A stretch of 64,000 nucleotides of DNA from Flavobacterium sp. UBA2787 (GCA_002352205.1 DEHZ01000013.1:62001-126000), one strand, 5' to 3'; positions 37,501-47,600 are shown, counted from the stretch's first letter. Made by a program: numbers and translations. Notes: a model not told the origin generated them from the letters alone.

Positions 37501-40500
37501 GTTTAATTTTATTTAAATATGTTTTTAAAACATGACTATTTTTTGGCTCATTGAAGTTAAAACCAAACCAATTAATTTGAGGGTTTTGAATGTACTGGGA
37601 ATTATATTTTAAATCTCTTCCTAAATTTTTGATTGTTTTATGGCTAATATTGTAGAAATTCAAATTTGGAAAATTTGGACGGTTTGAATGATTAGAAAAA
37701 TAAACACCTGACCAACCCCCCGTAGCAAATTGATCCAACGAACTATCATACATGCTAGCTAAAACTTCGCTTTCAATTTTTTGATCAGTAATTTTAAATG
37801 ACCAGTTTTCCAAACTTCCGGGTTCGATTTTATTTCGAAGACTGATAATTTCAAAATTTAATTTGGATTCAATTGTTTCTTTATCAATGGTATGAGTTTT
37901 TATAGCTGAACTATTTTCCCATACAGAAGAAAAATGAAAATAAATATCTGTTTTATATTCCGATTTTTTATTGAATTTAAAAGTTGCTTTTCCATTTTTT
38001 AATTGAATAACTTGTTCGTTTTCCGGTACATTGTTTTCACCATAAAATCGAGCGGTTATCCATAAATCAGGAATAATCGATTGGATTTCAATTGCAAAAA
38101 AGGTTTCGTTTGGTTTGGAAATGTCGTTGAAAGTAAATAATTCACTCTCCGAATAAGGATTTATTTTTGAATTTAAATCAAAATAATTTTCAATTCTTAT
38201 GTAATTGTTTTTAACATCATAGGCTTCGCCGACCACTTTGTAACTTCCATTTTTAAAAGTTTTTAAAAAATTTAAAGAAATGTCTTTGCTAATTTTGGTA
38301 TCAAATGAAATTGTTTTTACTAAAACTTCCTTTGTTTCATGAACCGATTGATCAAACGGTTCGTGGGGAAAAAGTTGCTCAAATTCAACTCTCTCAACTA
38401 GTTCGATTTCTGGAATTCCAAATAACCGGTTCTTTAAAAATTTCTTTTGCTGTATTTCATAAATTTTAATTTCGCCTTTTGCATCAATACGATAATTATT
38501 TAAAGTTGTGCTTTTTATAATTAATTTGTTTTCATCTTCTTTTATTAAATTACTGTTTAAAATTAATTTTAAATCTAACATTTCTTTCCCCACTTTAAAA
38601 TATTCTGAGGCACTTCTTGTTTCGCCTTGAATATCTGTAACATCAACTTTGACATTATATCTAATCATTGTGATATTATCATTTGAAACACCTTCTTCCA
38701 CAGCAGGAAATTGAATGGTAAAATTTCCATTTTCATCTGTAGTTGTTTCAGAGTTTATATAGTCATCCTCACTAGAGTAATAACTATCTTTTGCACCTGT
38801 ATTTTTTGAAACGGTATAAGCAACTTTCGCATTCGTTAGATTGTTTCCTGCCAAAGCTTTTGCATTTCCACTAATTTTTATTAAATCTCCAATCGTGTAA
38901 TTTTCTTTAATTTCATCAAAATTTACTTCAAAAGTTGGTCGTTTATATTCTTCAACTTTAAAACTGAAACTATGCTCATTAAAATCAACATAATCCCAAA
39001 ACTTGTGTTCTTCTTCTTTTTTGTCATAATATTTTGAATCAACTTTATCGTTATTAGGTTCATCCACAGTTAGATAAAAATCCCCGGCCAACGTGTTTTT
39101 TGGAATGTCAAATTCTCCTGAGAACGAACCAAATTCGTTTGTTTGAACATCAAATTCTTTTAACTTCGTTCCATTAACAGCTTTAATTTCCACATGCACA
39201 CTTGCAAAAGGAACAACACTTTTTACATTGTCTTTATTTTGAATTAAAACTCCTTTGTAATGCATTTTTTGTCCCGGTCGATAAATGGCACGGTCAAAAT
39301 GAACCATTACTCTGGCATCGAAATTTTCATAATCATCTTCTTCGTCTTCCTCTTTTTCATAAATAAAAGTTCGTTTGTATTTTTGTAATAGGGTGTCTTG
39401 CTCTTTAATAACCAAAACATCATTATCGTAAATTTTATTTTTAATGTGTTTTTTCAGTTTAAATTGTGCTTTACCTTCTTTGTTTGTATAAACTGTTTCG
39501 TCTTCATTTTTAATACTTGCATCTGCGATTGGTTTTCCTGTTTTTCTATCTAAAATATAAAATGAATTGTGTTTTTCATTTTGATCTTCTACCACAAAAA
39601 AGTTTGTGACTTGAAGGTTTTCATAGGTGTAAGCATTTTTATTTTTGATGGTATCATTTGGAGTTTCTATAAAAACCAAATAGTTTCCAACATCCATTTT
39701 TTCTAAAAGAATTTCAGTAGAATGATTGAAATAATCAGCAGTAGTAGGTAATTTTTGAGTGAAGCTTTTTACGGGTTTGTTTCGAAGTATAAAATTGAGT
39801 ATTAGGGAATCTTTGTTTATTTTTCGATTGAATTCTTGATTATAATTGTATGAATTAGCTAATAAATAATTTTGTTTCACAGGAAATCGATAATAGCTTA
39901 CCTTAACCGAATCTATATTTTTAAACTCTACAAAAGCACGATTGTTTTGGTTAGGATAAATTGATTTTTGTAGATTAATTGATAACGATTTACTTAAAAT
40001 TTTATTCTGAATTATTTCTACTTCTGCTAAGGCATTGGGGCTGTTTTTTGCATTTAAAACTGTATCAATTAGGGCTAGTGCCTCTTTATACTTATTGATT
40101 TTTGTGTATTTCGAGGTTTGACTGTAATAATTTTTAATTCTTTCAACTCTTAACGATTGTTTTAAAAATGCGTTAGAAGTATTTTTTTCTAATTGTATAA
40201 TTTTTTTCAAATATATTTCATGGTCTGCATAAATTGAATGTGCATATTTTAATCTTTCAAAATAAGCTAAATTTGCTTTTTCTAAGTCATTTTTTAGATA
40301 AAAACGTTCATTATTTTGTAAAATTTCAATGAATTTTTGTAAATCGATATTCTCTGATTTAGATGTTTTATAAGCAATAAATTTTTTTGTTTCAGCATAT
40401 AAATTTTCAAATAAGTCTGTTTCAGTTTTCTGATTTTTAAATTCCCAACTATTTACTTTTGGTTTAAAATGTGTTATGCTTTTATCAACTAAAAAATCAT

Positions 40501-41056
40501 ATAAATTATAATTTTTTGCATCGGTGCTGGGTGAGATTTCAAAAATTTCTTTGACAGATTCGAGCGATGTATCCCGAAGAAGTTTTTCATCTTGCAAACA
40601 AGCATTCATTTTTTCATCAATTTCAGTAGTAAAATCAATCGATGTCCATGATAAAAAATCAGTATTTTTTTGATTATCTAATACTGTTCTTTCATCAATA
40701 CTATAGGAATAGCGTTGAAAATAATTTTGTAAAATAGTCGCATAAATATAATTTAGCAGTGCTTTTGAAACCGGTTTAGCATCTTTAATTTCCTTCTTTA
40801 AATTAGAAATAATCTTAGATTGAGCGTTCTCATCAAAAACTTGTTCAAATTTTGATAGATAGAAAAAACATTTAACGATTTGTATTTCGTTGTTTTTCTT
40901 TTTAGCTTTTTTGTAAATTTCCTCAACCTCTTTTTGAGCAGATTGGATTTTTCCTTCTAATTCATGTTTGTAAACTTCCTTCCATTGTTCATCAAAATTT
41001 TGACCAAATGAAAAAGATAAAATAAAGAGGAAGTAAAGGGTTACTAATTTACGCAT
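34529..41056 (-). CDS. Giant alpha-2-macroglobulin with inserted CarboxypepD-regulatory and TonB-plug module
   Basis: A 2175-residue exported protein (signal peptide ending SFGQ). Macroglobulin MG2-type domains lie near 570-720 (FDRAIYRPGQKMHYKGV). The A2M core motif SWKLRLYGHNK is near 1430. A thioester motif CAEQ is at Cys1639, and an alpha-toroid TED-like region follows. Bacterial A2Ms trap proteases in the periplasm through this thioester. Residues about 1190-1400 hold an insertion seen normally in SusC-type receptors: a CarboxypepD-like beta domain (GASVLVKGTNRGTTTDFDGNF) and a plug domain (GNVTGLTV; PLYVVDGV; DASATTLYGSRGAAGVI). No receptor barrel follows. Some Bacteroidota A2Ms share this fusion, and its purpose is unclear. 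Confidence 0.88.
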   Translation of the reverse strand: MRKLVTLYFLFILSFSFGQNFDEQWKEVYKHELEGKIQSAQKEVEEIYKKAKKKNNEIQIVKCFFYLSKFEQVFDENAQSKIISNLKKEIKDAKPVSKALLNYIYATILQNYFQRYSYSIDERTVLDNQKNTDFLSWTSIDFTTEIDEKMNACLQDEKLLRDTSLESVKEIFEISPSTDAKNYNLYDFLVDKSITHFKPKVNSWEFKNQKTETDLFENLYAETKKFIAYKTSKSENIDLQKFIEILQNNERFYLKNDLEKANLAYFERLKYAHSIYADHEIYLKKIIQLEKNTSNAFLKQSLRVERIKNYYSQTSKYTKINKYKEALALIDTVLNAKNSPNALAEVEIIQNKILSKSLSINLQKSIYPNQNNRAFVEFKNIDSVKVSYYRFPVKQNYLLANSYNYNQEFNRKINKDSLILNFILRNKPVKSFTQKLPTTADYFNHSTEILLEKMDVGNYLVFIETPNDTIKNKNAYTYENLQVTNFFVVEDQNEKHNSFYILDRKTGKPIADASIKNEDETVYTNKEGKAQFKLKKHIKNKIYDNDVLVIKEQDTLLQKYKRTFIYEKEEDEEDDYENFDARVMVHFDRAIYRPGQKMHYKGVLIQNKDNVKSVVPFASVHVEIKAVNGTKLKEFDVQTNEFGSFSGEFDIPKNTLAGDFYLTVDEPNNDKVDSKYYDKKEEEHKFWDYVDFNEHSFSFKVEEYKRPTFEVNFDEIKENYTIGDLIKISGNAKALAGNNLTNAKVAYTVSKNTGAKDSYYSSEDDYINSETTTDENGNFTIQFPAVEEGVSNDNITMIRYNVKVDVTDIQGETRSASEYFKVGKEMLDLKLILNSNLIKEDENKLIIKSTTLNNYRIDAKGEIKIYEIQQKKFLKNRLFGIPEIELVERVEFEQLFPHEPFDQSVHETKEVLVKTISFDTKISKDISLNFLKTFKNGSYKVVGEAYDVKNNYIRIENYFDLNSKINPYSESELFTFNDISKPNETFFAIEIQSIIPDLWITARFYGENNVPENEQVIQLKNGKATFKFNKKSEYKTDIYFHFSSVWENSSAIKTHTIDKETIESKLNFEIISLRNKIEPGSLENWSFKITDQKIESEVLASMYDSSLDQFATGGWSGVYFSNHSNRPNFPNLNFYNISHKTIKNLGRDLKYNSQYIQNPQINWFGFNFNEPKNSHVLKTYLNKIKPVTETPKNAKYISGVVFESGLPLPGASVLVKGTNRGTTTDFDGNFSIEAAKGEVLAIHYVGMKSEHVQIDKNRVYEIELETDVFLDEVVVVGYNSTKKSTLAYSTAVINNEIEKVPIAYLDEILQGNVTGLTVSTGSGQPGSSVSVRIRGTSSLSGTRNPLYVVDGVLVDDETFTKLLAENVASMSILKDASATTLYGSRGAAGVIVITTKNSLKELAQVKTRTNFNETAFFYPHLKTDSDGKFSFNFTNPESLTSWKLRLYGHNKKAESGYFESTIISQKDVMVQTNMPRFVREKDTISISAKVVNMTNETKSGIAMLMLFDATTMKAIDSIALNNNNTRNFDCKPKESVPVTWRITIPEGLQGLQYKIVAKSGNFSDGEENILPVLSNKILITESIPIWVKGNSKKEYVFENLKNNSSETLKSHQFTLEYTSNPTWLALQSLPYLMEFQHECAEQTFSRYYGNFIATEIINSNPKIAALFETWKKNPTSVSKLNQNEELKSIVLNETPWLLDAESEELKNKRLALLMDLNKMKESQENTFKKLEEKQLPSGAFPWFDGGDENMFITQHIVAGLGHLGKLFPGNISKFEKITSKAVPHLDANFIKNSTLKNERINYYTYSNLHYLYARSFYIEKMPVSKKIDSIITIQKVEFKMNWLQYSLYKKALLALTMHRFGDKNFAEKIITNLKETVARNDDFGMYWVENKNGYYWYQSAIETQALLIEAFAEIEKDKKYIDEMKVWLLKQKQLQNWPTTKATTEAVYALLLQGRDWTNSLDNTKFKIGNEKILTKKLSEKDKEAETGYIKMNWNAEEITKEMGSISVENKSAVAGFGGLYWQYFENLENIKSDSTAVLSITKNLYKKVKSSDGDKLLELNKEIVKPGDLITIRLILKTENDLEFVHLKDLRASSFEPVDVISKYEWKDGLHFYRSTKDVATHFFFDTIKKGTYVLEYDVRINHSGSFIDGISTLQSMYAPEFSAHSISTKVKIE

Positions 41057-41174
41057 AAGTGTTTTTTATTTAATAGAGTATAAAATGGCTTAGAAGGTTG
41101 GATTTGATGAAAAAAATTATTCACTAAAATACTTAAAATTTGTACAACTAAATGGAAACGCAAAAACATTTCCT

Positions 41175-41182
41175 TACTTTTG
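41175..41182 (+). promoter_or_regulatory. -7 box upstream of the TPR gene
   Basis: TACTTTTG, 16 nt before the ATG at 41199. Confidence 0.45.
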
Positions 41183-41198
41183 AATACAAATAAAAACT

Positions 41199-41888
41199 AT
41201 GTCAATTTTAAAACTGGTAATTTTTCTAATTTCATTTCAACTCATGGCCAATTCAGATTTTGAAAAAGCAGAGCAGCTATTCCAAAAGGAAAAATTTGCC
41301 GAAGCTAAAGTTTTGTTTGAAAATCACTTAAAATCAAATCCAAATCATACCAAAACTTTAGAATATTTGGGTGACATCGCCGGTAAAGAAAAAAATTGGG
41401 ATGAAGCTATTTCGTACTATAAAAAAATAAAAATTCAATTTCCTAAAAATGCAGATTACCACTATAAATATGGTGGTGCAATGGGAATGAAAGCCAAAGA
41501 TTCAAATAAATTTACTGCTTTGGGTATGATTGACGAAGTAGAAGAATGCTTTTTAACTGCCGCAAAATTAGATGCAAAGCATATTGATTCTCGATGGGCT
41601 TTGGTCATTTTATATATTGAATTACCCGCAATTGTAGGCGGAAGCGAAGCAAAAGCCCAACAATATGCCAATGAATTGATGAATTTGTCAAAAGTTGATG
41701 GGTTTTTAGCCAAAGGTTACATTGACCAATATTTTAAAAGATATGCAAAGGCAGAAGCGAATTTAAAAAAAGCTCATGAAATTGGAAATTCAAAAAAAAC
41801 GTTTCAAAAGTTATACGATTTGTATAAAAACAAAATGAAGCAACCTCAAAAAGCAGAAGAATTAAAAAAGAAATTTGAAAGCAAATAA
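41199..41888 (+). CDS. Exported tetratricopeptide-repeat protein
   Basis: A 229-residue protein with a signal peptide (LVIFLISFQLMANS) and TPR-type helix pairs: AEQLFQKEKFAEAKVLFENHL, TLEYLGDIAGKEKNWDEAISYYKKI, and a C-terminal FKRYAKAEANLKKAHEIGN. TPR proteins serve as scaffolds, and no partner is indicated. It is divergent from the macroglobulin gene. Its stop codon overlaps a possible -7 box (TAATTTTG, 41886-41893) for mpl. Confidence 0.78.
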   Translation: MSILKLVIFLISFQLMANSDFEKAEQLFQKEKFAEAKVLFENHLKSNPNHTKTLEYLGDIAGKEKNWDEAISYYKKIKIQFPKNADYHYKYGGAMGMKAKDSNKFTALGMIDEVEECFLTAAKLDAKHIDSRWALVILYIELPAIVGGSEAKAQQYANELMNLSKVDGFLAKGYIDQYFKRYAKAEANLKKAHEIGNSKKTFQKLYDLYKNKMKQPQKAEELKKKFESK

Positions 41889-41940
41889 TTTTGTTATTAA
41901 GTGACCAATTACCCATTACCAATAACCCTTTACCATAAAA

Positions 41941-43296
41941 ATGAGAACCCACTTTATCGCCATCGGCGGAGCCGCCATGCACAATTTAGCACTTGCCTTG
42001 CATCAGAAAGGTTATCACGTTACCGGAAGTGACGATGCTATTTTTGAACCTTCAAAATCACGTTTAGAAAAGTTCGGACTTTTGCCGAATGAAATGGGAT
42101 GGTTTCCTGAAAAAATCACAAAAGATATCGAAGCAATTATCCTCGGAATGCACGCCAAAGCAGATAATCCTGAATTGTTAAAAGCAAAAGAATTGGGTTT
42201 GAAAATTTATTCCTATCCTGAATTTTTATACGAACAATCAAAAAACAAAACGCGAGTTGTAATAGGTGGTTCTCACGGAAAAACGACCATTACTTCGATG
42301 ATTTTACACGTGATGCATTACCACAATATCGAAGTAGATTACATGGTAGGAGCACAGTTGGAAGGTTTTGATACAATGGTTCATCTCACCGAAAAAAATG
42401 ATTTTATCGTTTTGGAAGGTGATGAATATTTGTCATCTCCAATTGACAGAAGACCGAAATTTCATTTGTATCAACCTAATATTGCTTTGCTATCCGGTAT
42501 CGCTTGGGATCATATTAATGTGTTTCCGACATTTGAAAATTATGTAGAGCAGTTTGAAATTTTTGTCAATCAAATTACAAAAGGTGGCATTTTGGTGTAT
42601 AACGAAGAAGATGAAACGGTAAAAAAAGTAGGTGAAGAAACGACCAACACCATCCGAAGATTGCCCTATCAAACTCCGAATTATTCCGTTGAAAATGGAA
42701 CAACTTATTTGGATACTCCTGAAGGACCAATGCCAATTGAAGTATTTGGTGCTCACAACTTGAACAATCTTGCCGGAGCCAAATGGATTTGTCAAAATAT
42801 GGGTGTCGATGAAGCTGATTTTTACGAAGCCATTGCCAGTTTTAAAGGTGCATCCAAACGCTTAGAAAAAATTGCCGAAGGAAAAGGAAAAGTAGCTTAC
42901 AAAGATTTTGCTCATTCACCAAGTAAAGTTTCTGCAACTACCAAAGCTGTAAAAAATCAGTATCCCGATAGAAAATTAGTAGCTTGTTTAGAATTGCACA
43001 CTTACAGCAGTTTGAATGCTGAATTTCTAAAAGAATATGAAGGAGCTTTGGATGCTGCCGATGTTGGCGTTGTGTTTTATTCGCCAGATGCTGTTAAAAT
43101 CAAACAATTGGAAGAAGTAACGTATGACCAGATCGCACAATCTTTTAAACGAAATGATTTGATTATTTACACGAATCCAACTGAATTTAAAGATTTTTTA
43201 TTTTCTACTAATTTGGATAATTCTGCTTTGTTGTTAATGAGTTCCGGGAATTATGGTGGTCTGGATTTTGAGGAGGTGAAGCAGTTAGTCAATTAG
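41941..43296 (+). CDS. mpl: UDP-N-acetylmuramate:L-alanyl-gamma-D-glutamyl-meso-diaminopimelate ligase
   Basis: A 451-residue Mur ligase of the Mpl type, which attaches recycled murein tripeptide to UDP-MurNAc. It has an N-terminal Rossmann IGGAAMHNLALAL, the ATP loop GGSHGKTT at about 109-116, EGDEYLSSPIDRRPKF (characteristic of Mpl rather than MurC), and the C-terminal KDFAHSPSKV. It is full length. The sense-strand leader (41896-41940) is built of ATTACC-type repeated words. Downstream begins the first REP-like repeat. Confidence 0.93.
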   Translation: MRTHFIAIGGAAMHNLALALHQKGYHVTGSDDAIFEPSKSRLEKFGLLPNEMGWFPEKITKDIEAIILGMHAKADNPELLKAKELGLKIYSYPEFLYEQSKNKTRVVIGGSHGKTTITSMILHVMHYHNIEVDYMVGAQLEGFDTMVHLTEKNDFIVLEGDEYLSSPIDRRPKFHLYQPNIALLSGIAWDHINVFPTFENYVEQFEIFVNQITKGGILVYNEEDETVKKVGEETTNTIRRLPYQTPNYSVENGTTYLDTPEGPMPIEVFGAHNLNNLAGAKWICQNMGVDEADFYEAIASFKGASKRLEKIAEGKGKVAYKDFAHSPSKVSATTKAVKNQYPDRKLVACLELHTYSSLNAEFLKEYEGALDAADVGVVFYSPDAVKIKQLEEVTYDQIAQSFKRNDLIIYTNPTEFKDFLFSTNLDNSALLLMSSGNYGGLDFEEVKQLVN

Positions 43297-43312
43297 ACAA
43301 TTCATTTTTAAC

Positions 43313-43333
43313 GAGATTCCTACGGAATGACAA
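43313..43333 (+). repeat. REP-like palindromic repeat, copy 1 (forward)
   Basis: Contains AGATTCCTACGGAATGACAA, whose core ATTCC-TAC-GGAAT is itself a small palindrome. It pairs with the inverted copy at 43414-43434 and is followed by ATTGCGG, also seen after copy 4. Confidence 0.9.
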
Positions 43334-43407
43334 AATTGCGGGTAAGTTGTGCTGAAAATTACATCAAAAATGTCTCAGAAACTTTTTAGTATATGTAAAG
43401 CTCACCG

Positions 43408-43435
43408 TCTAGTTTGTCATTCCGTAGGAATCTCA
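43408..43435 (-). repeat. REP-like palindromic repeat, copy 2 (inverted)
   Basis: The reverse complement of copy 1 lies at 43414-43434. With flanking bases this copy is identical over 28 nt to the copy at 43825-43852, so the GIY-YIG gene is directly bracketed by identical direct repeats. Confidence 0.9.
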
Positions 43436-43465
43436 AAATCGATTACTTTTTAAATTGATTTTATT

Positions 43466-43774
43466 ATGATTGAGTTTACAGAAGGAATTTATAATTTTTA
43501 TGTATACATTTTAACAAATAAAAACAAAACAGTTTTATATACTGGTGTAACTAATAATTTGAAGTTACGCTTACAACAACATCAAGATAAACTAAATCCA
43601 ACTAGTTTCACTGCTCGTTACAATACTCATTTTTTGATTTATTATGAAAAGTTCGGTTGGATTCAATTAGCAATTGCAAGAGAAAAGGAAATTAAAAACT
43701 TATCTAGAGAAAGAAAATTGAATTTGATTAAAGAAATGAATCCTGATTTGGAATTTTGGAATGATTTTTTTTAA
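43466..43774 (+). CDS. Stand-alone GIY-YIG nuclease-domain protein
   Basis: A 102-residue protein consisting of little more than a GIY-YIG domain. The GIY-equivalent is FYVYILTNK (residues 11-19), the YIG-equivalent VLYTGVTNNL (about 23-32), the catalytic arginine is in LKLRLQQH, and the metal-binding glutamate lies in AREKEIKNLSR. Members of the UPF0213/COG2827-like group are abundant in Bacteroidota, with unknown biological roles. Inverted pairs of REP-like 20-mers lie on both sides within 140-190 nt. That resembles the arrangement of RAYT transposases within REP elements and suggests the nuclease and repeats form one system (inference). Confidence 0.85.
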   Translation: MIEFTEGIYNFYVYILTNKNKTVLYTGVTNNLKLRLQQHQDKLNPTSFTARYNTHFLIYYEKFGWIQLAIAREKEIKNLSRERKLNLIKEMNPDLEFWNDFF

Positions 43775-43824
43775 GTGATAGAATTAGACTACTACGAAAG
43801 TATTTAAATTCTGAGAGTTCAACA

Positions 43825-43852
43825 TCTAGTTTGTCATTCCGTAGGAATCTCA
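43825..43852 (-). repeat. REP-like palindromic repeat, copy 3 (inverted)
   Basis: A 28-nt exact match to 43408-43435, on the other side of the GIY-YIG gene. Confidence 0.9.
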
Positions 43853-43874
43853 CGCAAATATGTTCTACTTTTTT

Positions 43875-43894
43875 AGATTCCTACGGAATGACAA
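43875..43894 (+). repeat. REP-like palindromic repeat, copy 4 (forward)
   Basis: AGATTCCTACGGAATGACAA, the same orientation as copy 1, followed by GATTGCGGTAA like copy 1. It forms a hairpin with copy 3 across a short loop and lies 19 nt before the end of the convergent DUF1287 gene. Confidence 0.9.
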
Positions 43895-43913
43895 GATTGC
43901 GGTAAAATTGGTT

Positions 43914-44498
43914 CTAATTTTTCGGATTATAGGTGTAATGCCCCACAATCTTCCAACTAAACAAACAATCCTCCAACACCTGTCCGCTTCCTACATTGTG
44001 AACAATTAAATTGCGTTTCCCATCAGCTGATTTTTTGTGTGTAACAATACCGATGTGCGGAAGTTTGTCGCCAATCATCCAAGTTACTAAATCACCTGTT
44101 TTGTAATCGGAAGGATTTTTAGTTACGGTTAATTTTTCTCCTTTACGTTCAAAAAACACTTCTAAATTGGGAACTCTACGATGATCGATATTAGTATCCG
44201 GTTTTTTTAATCCCCACTTTTTTAAGTTTGGGTATTTTGAAAAATTTGCTTTCAAATCTTCGTGAACTTCTTTTTGCAAATCGATTCCTAATTTCCGATA
44301 AGCTCGGATAATCACATCTGTGCAGACTCCTTTGTCTTTCGCCACATCTCCGTTTGGATATTTCAACTTCACATAACTGGGATCATAAGTAACTTTGTCT
44401 TTGGTAAGTTCCAAAGCAGCATTAGACAATTTTAAAGAAAATGATTGCTGATTTATTGGTAAAAGAAGAAAAAGGAAAATGGATAGAAAGAGTTTCAT
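43914..44498 (-). CDS. DUF1287 family exported protein (NlpC/P60-like)
   Basis: A 194-residue protein with a signal peptide (LFLSIFLFLLLPINQQSFS). The DUF1287 signature is KGVCTDVIIRAYRKLGIDLQ with a probable catalytic cysteine at about residue 57, then DHRRVPNLEVFF and KLPHIGIVT with the histidine. The Cys-His layout resembles papain-like NlpC/P60 peptidoglycan hydrolases, so a periplasmic cell-wall role is likely but not proven. It ends close to the REP-like repeats. Confidence 0.85.
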   Translation of the reverse strand: MKLFLSIFLFLLLPINQQSFSLKLSNAALELTKDKVTYDPSYVKLKYPNGDVAKDKGVCTDVIIRAYRKLGIDLQKEVHEDLKANFSKYPNLKKWGLKKPDTNIDHRRVPNLEVFFERKGEKLTVTKNPSDYKTGDLVTWMIGDKLPHIGIVTHKKSADGKRNLIVHNVGSGQVLEDCLFSWKIVGHYTYNPKN

Positions 44499-44546
44499 AA
44501 AAATTAAATTTAATTGATAACGAAATGCACTTTCAGTTTAGTACAA

Positions 44547-44580
44547 AAAAAATGCCTCTTTTTGTAAAGAAGCATTTTTT
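44547..44580. terminator. Terminator hairpin between minus-strand genes
   Basis: AAAAAATGCCTCTT pairs with AAGAAGCATTTTTT with one mismatch and a short TTTGT loop. A and T runs are present on both strands. It ends transcription of the BNR/VPS10 gene before the DUF1287 gene. Confidence 0.7.
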
Positions 44581-44600
44581 AGAAAAAATAGTTTATAAAA

Positions 44601-47600
44601 TTAATCTTTTAAGTATTCTTCAAATGATTTTAATGAAAATGGAATTTGAAGTTTTGCTGCTTGTTCAGATAATTTGTTTTTGTACTTCGATTTCAAATTG
44701 TCAAAACCACTTTTTGCGGTATTGAATTTATCCATCACATTTTCAATATTTGAAATCTGCGATGGAGAAGGAGCATCAAATTGTGAAGCAACCGTAGCAT
44801 AAATAGCACTTAATTTTTCTCGCAATTGTGGTTCTGCAGCTCCAACATACATATCACCCGTGGTTACAACCATTGTATTTTTTAAAGAATTAAATTCTGA
44901 ATCAATTTTGCCATTTGATTTCGCTAATTTGGCATCTTTTTCCATAATTTTCTTATTCAAAGCAATCATTTCATCCAACTCATAAACCATATAAGCCAAC
45001 TCTTCATTTTTATCAAATAGCATTTTTGTGGTTTCGGCTTGTTTTTTTCTTTCCTCAGATGAAATAACGCTTTTCGGATCATTCACAACTTTAAATTCCT
45101 GTGTATACGTTTCTTTTCCTTTCGTTAAAACGGCTTTGTATGTGCCTTCAGGAACTCTTGGTGCAGTAAATCCCCCGTAACTCAACGTTTTTCCGGTAGC
45201 TACTTTTGGATTTCTAGTATTAAAACCCCAAGTAACAATATTAATTCCTTTTTGGTTTCCTGCAGGAAGGGTAACTATTTTGTTACCATTCATGTCTTGA
45301 ATTTCTAATTCCATTTTACCAAATGTGTGACGCTTTTTTAAATAATAAACAATTTGTGCTGCAGTATTCGGATTCGGACCAACAAATTCTAATTCTGAAG
45401 CTGTTCCACCAAAACTGGATTGTTCTTCGATAGCGAATGGTTTCATCTCAAAAAAATGAACATCTTTTTTCAAAATATCCGGTGTAATTTGACGTAGCGG
45501 ACTCACATCATCTAAAATAATAATTCCTCTTCCGTGTGTAGCCATCACCAAATCATTCGTTTTTGGATGCAAATCAAGGTAATGAACAGCAACGGCCGGC
45601 ATGTTATTTTCAAATTTCGACCAGTTTTTTCCGCCATCAACGGTGATGTAAAGCCCTTTTTCGGTTCCTAAAAACAATAAGTTTGGATTTTTGTAATCTT
45701 CTTGAATATTTCTCGCAAAACCATCAATGTCAGCGGTTACAATTGAAGTCCATGTTTTTCCATAATCGGAAGTTTTATACACGTAAGTTGCATAATCATT
45801 TTTTGAGTGACCATCAAAAACGGCATAAGCAGTTCCTTCATTAAAAACGCTTGCTTCAATGTGATAACACCACGTATTTTTTGGTAAATTTTTTAAATTC
45901 AGTGTTACATTTGTCCAGTTTTTTCCACCATCTCTAGTAATTTGAACATTTCCATCATCGGTTCCTGCCCAAATAATTTCTTTGTTTAAAGGAGATTCCG
46001 CAATTGTAAAAATGGTACAGTGATTTTCAGCACCCGAATTATCAACAGACAAACCTCCTGATTTTTCGGTGTTTGTTTTTGTTGGATCATTGGTTGTCAA
46101 ATCGCCTGAGATTTTTCGCCACGTTTGTCCCATATCATCAGAAACGTGTACAAATTGACTTCCCGCATAAATTCTGTCCGGATTATGAATTCCGGTTACA
46201 ATCGGCGTATTCCAATTAAAACGTAATTTCGGATCGCCTTTTACCGCAAGTGGTTGAATGGTTTTTAATTCTTTTGTTTCTAAATTATATCGCCAAATAT
46301 TTTCGGCACCTTGCATTTCACTGTAGATGATTTTTTTTGTGGGATGTTTCAAGACGCGGAAACCATCACCATATCCTACAACGTGCCAGTCGCGAGCTTC
46401 GATACCGCCATCGCTTTTGCTTGGTCCATACCACGAACCATTATCTTGTAAACCTCCATAAATATTGTATGGTTCTTCATTATCCAAACTCAAATGATAA
46501 TATTGTGAAAGTGGTAAATTCTTAACAATATCCATTGTATTTCCAGAATCCCAACTTCTGTATAAACCACCATCGGTTGCTACATAAATTCGGTTGCTAT
46601 CATTCAAATCAACGGTAATATCGTGAATATCAGCGTGCATATTTCCTAGCGGTTTGAATGTTTTTCCTCCATCACGACTAATCGAGCCTCTTAATCCACC
46701 TTTGTATAAAATATCAGGATTTCGTGGGTCAATCGTAATTCTTGAAAAATAAAAAGGACGAACGACCAATTCGAAATCACTGTTCAAATGTTTCCAAGTT
46801 GCTCCGGAATCATCGGAACGATATAAACCTTTGTCTTTGTCTTGTTCCGTTTCTAAAACAGCATATAAAGTCTGCGGTTTTGAAGGAGCAACACCAATCG
46901 CAATTCTACCTAATTGACCTTTTGGAAAGCCATTGTGAATTTTATTCCAAGTTTTTCCTCCATCGATTGTTTTATATAAGGCAGAATTGTTTCCTCCCGA
47001 ATTAAATGACCAAGCCGTTCTTCTGAATTCCCAAAAACTGGCATACATTATTTCAGGATTTGATGGGTCAATAACCAAATCGGCACAACCGGTTGTTTGA
47101 TCAACATAGAAAACTTTGTTCCACGTTTTTCCGCCATCGGTTGTTTTATAAATCCCTCTATCTTCGCTGTCACCCCAAAGAGCACCTAAAACTCCTGCCC
47201 AAACCACATCGCTATTTCTTGGATCAACAATAATTGAAGTAATTCGGTCGGATTTTGGTAAACCCATATTATTCCAATTCAAACCACCATCGGTAGATTT
47301 ATAAATACCATCGCCAATAGAAACACTGTTTCTTGGCCAAGGTTCACCTGTTCCAACCCAAATTGTATTATCCGGATTGTTTGGGTCAATAGTTACACAA
47401 CCAATAGATTGAATGTGTTTATCAAAAATAGGAGAGAAGGACGCACCTCCATCGGAACTTTTCCAAACTCCACCACCGGCCGCTCCAATGTAAATAATTT
47501 TGTTATTGGTGGGATGATTAGCAATATCCGAAATTCGTCCACTCATAATAGCAGGACCAATTTGTCTTGCTTTAATATCACCAAAAAGTTCCTTTCCCTT

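Noticed and set aside
43313-43894. CRISPR array
   Set aside because: Only four repeat copies in alternating orientation with unequal spacing and a gene between them, which does not fit CRISPR.
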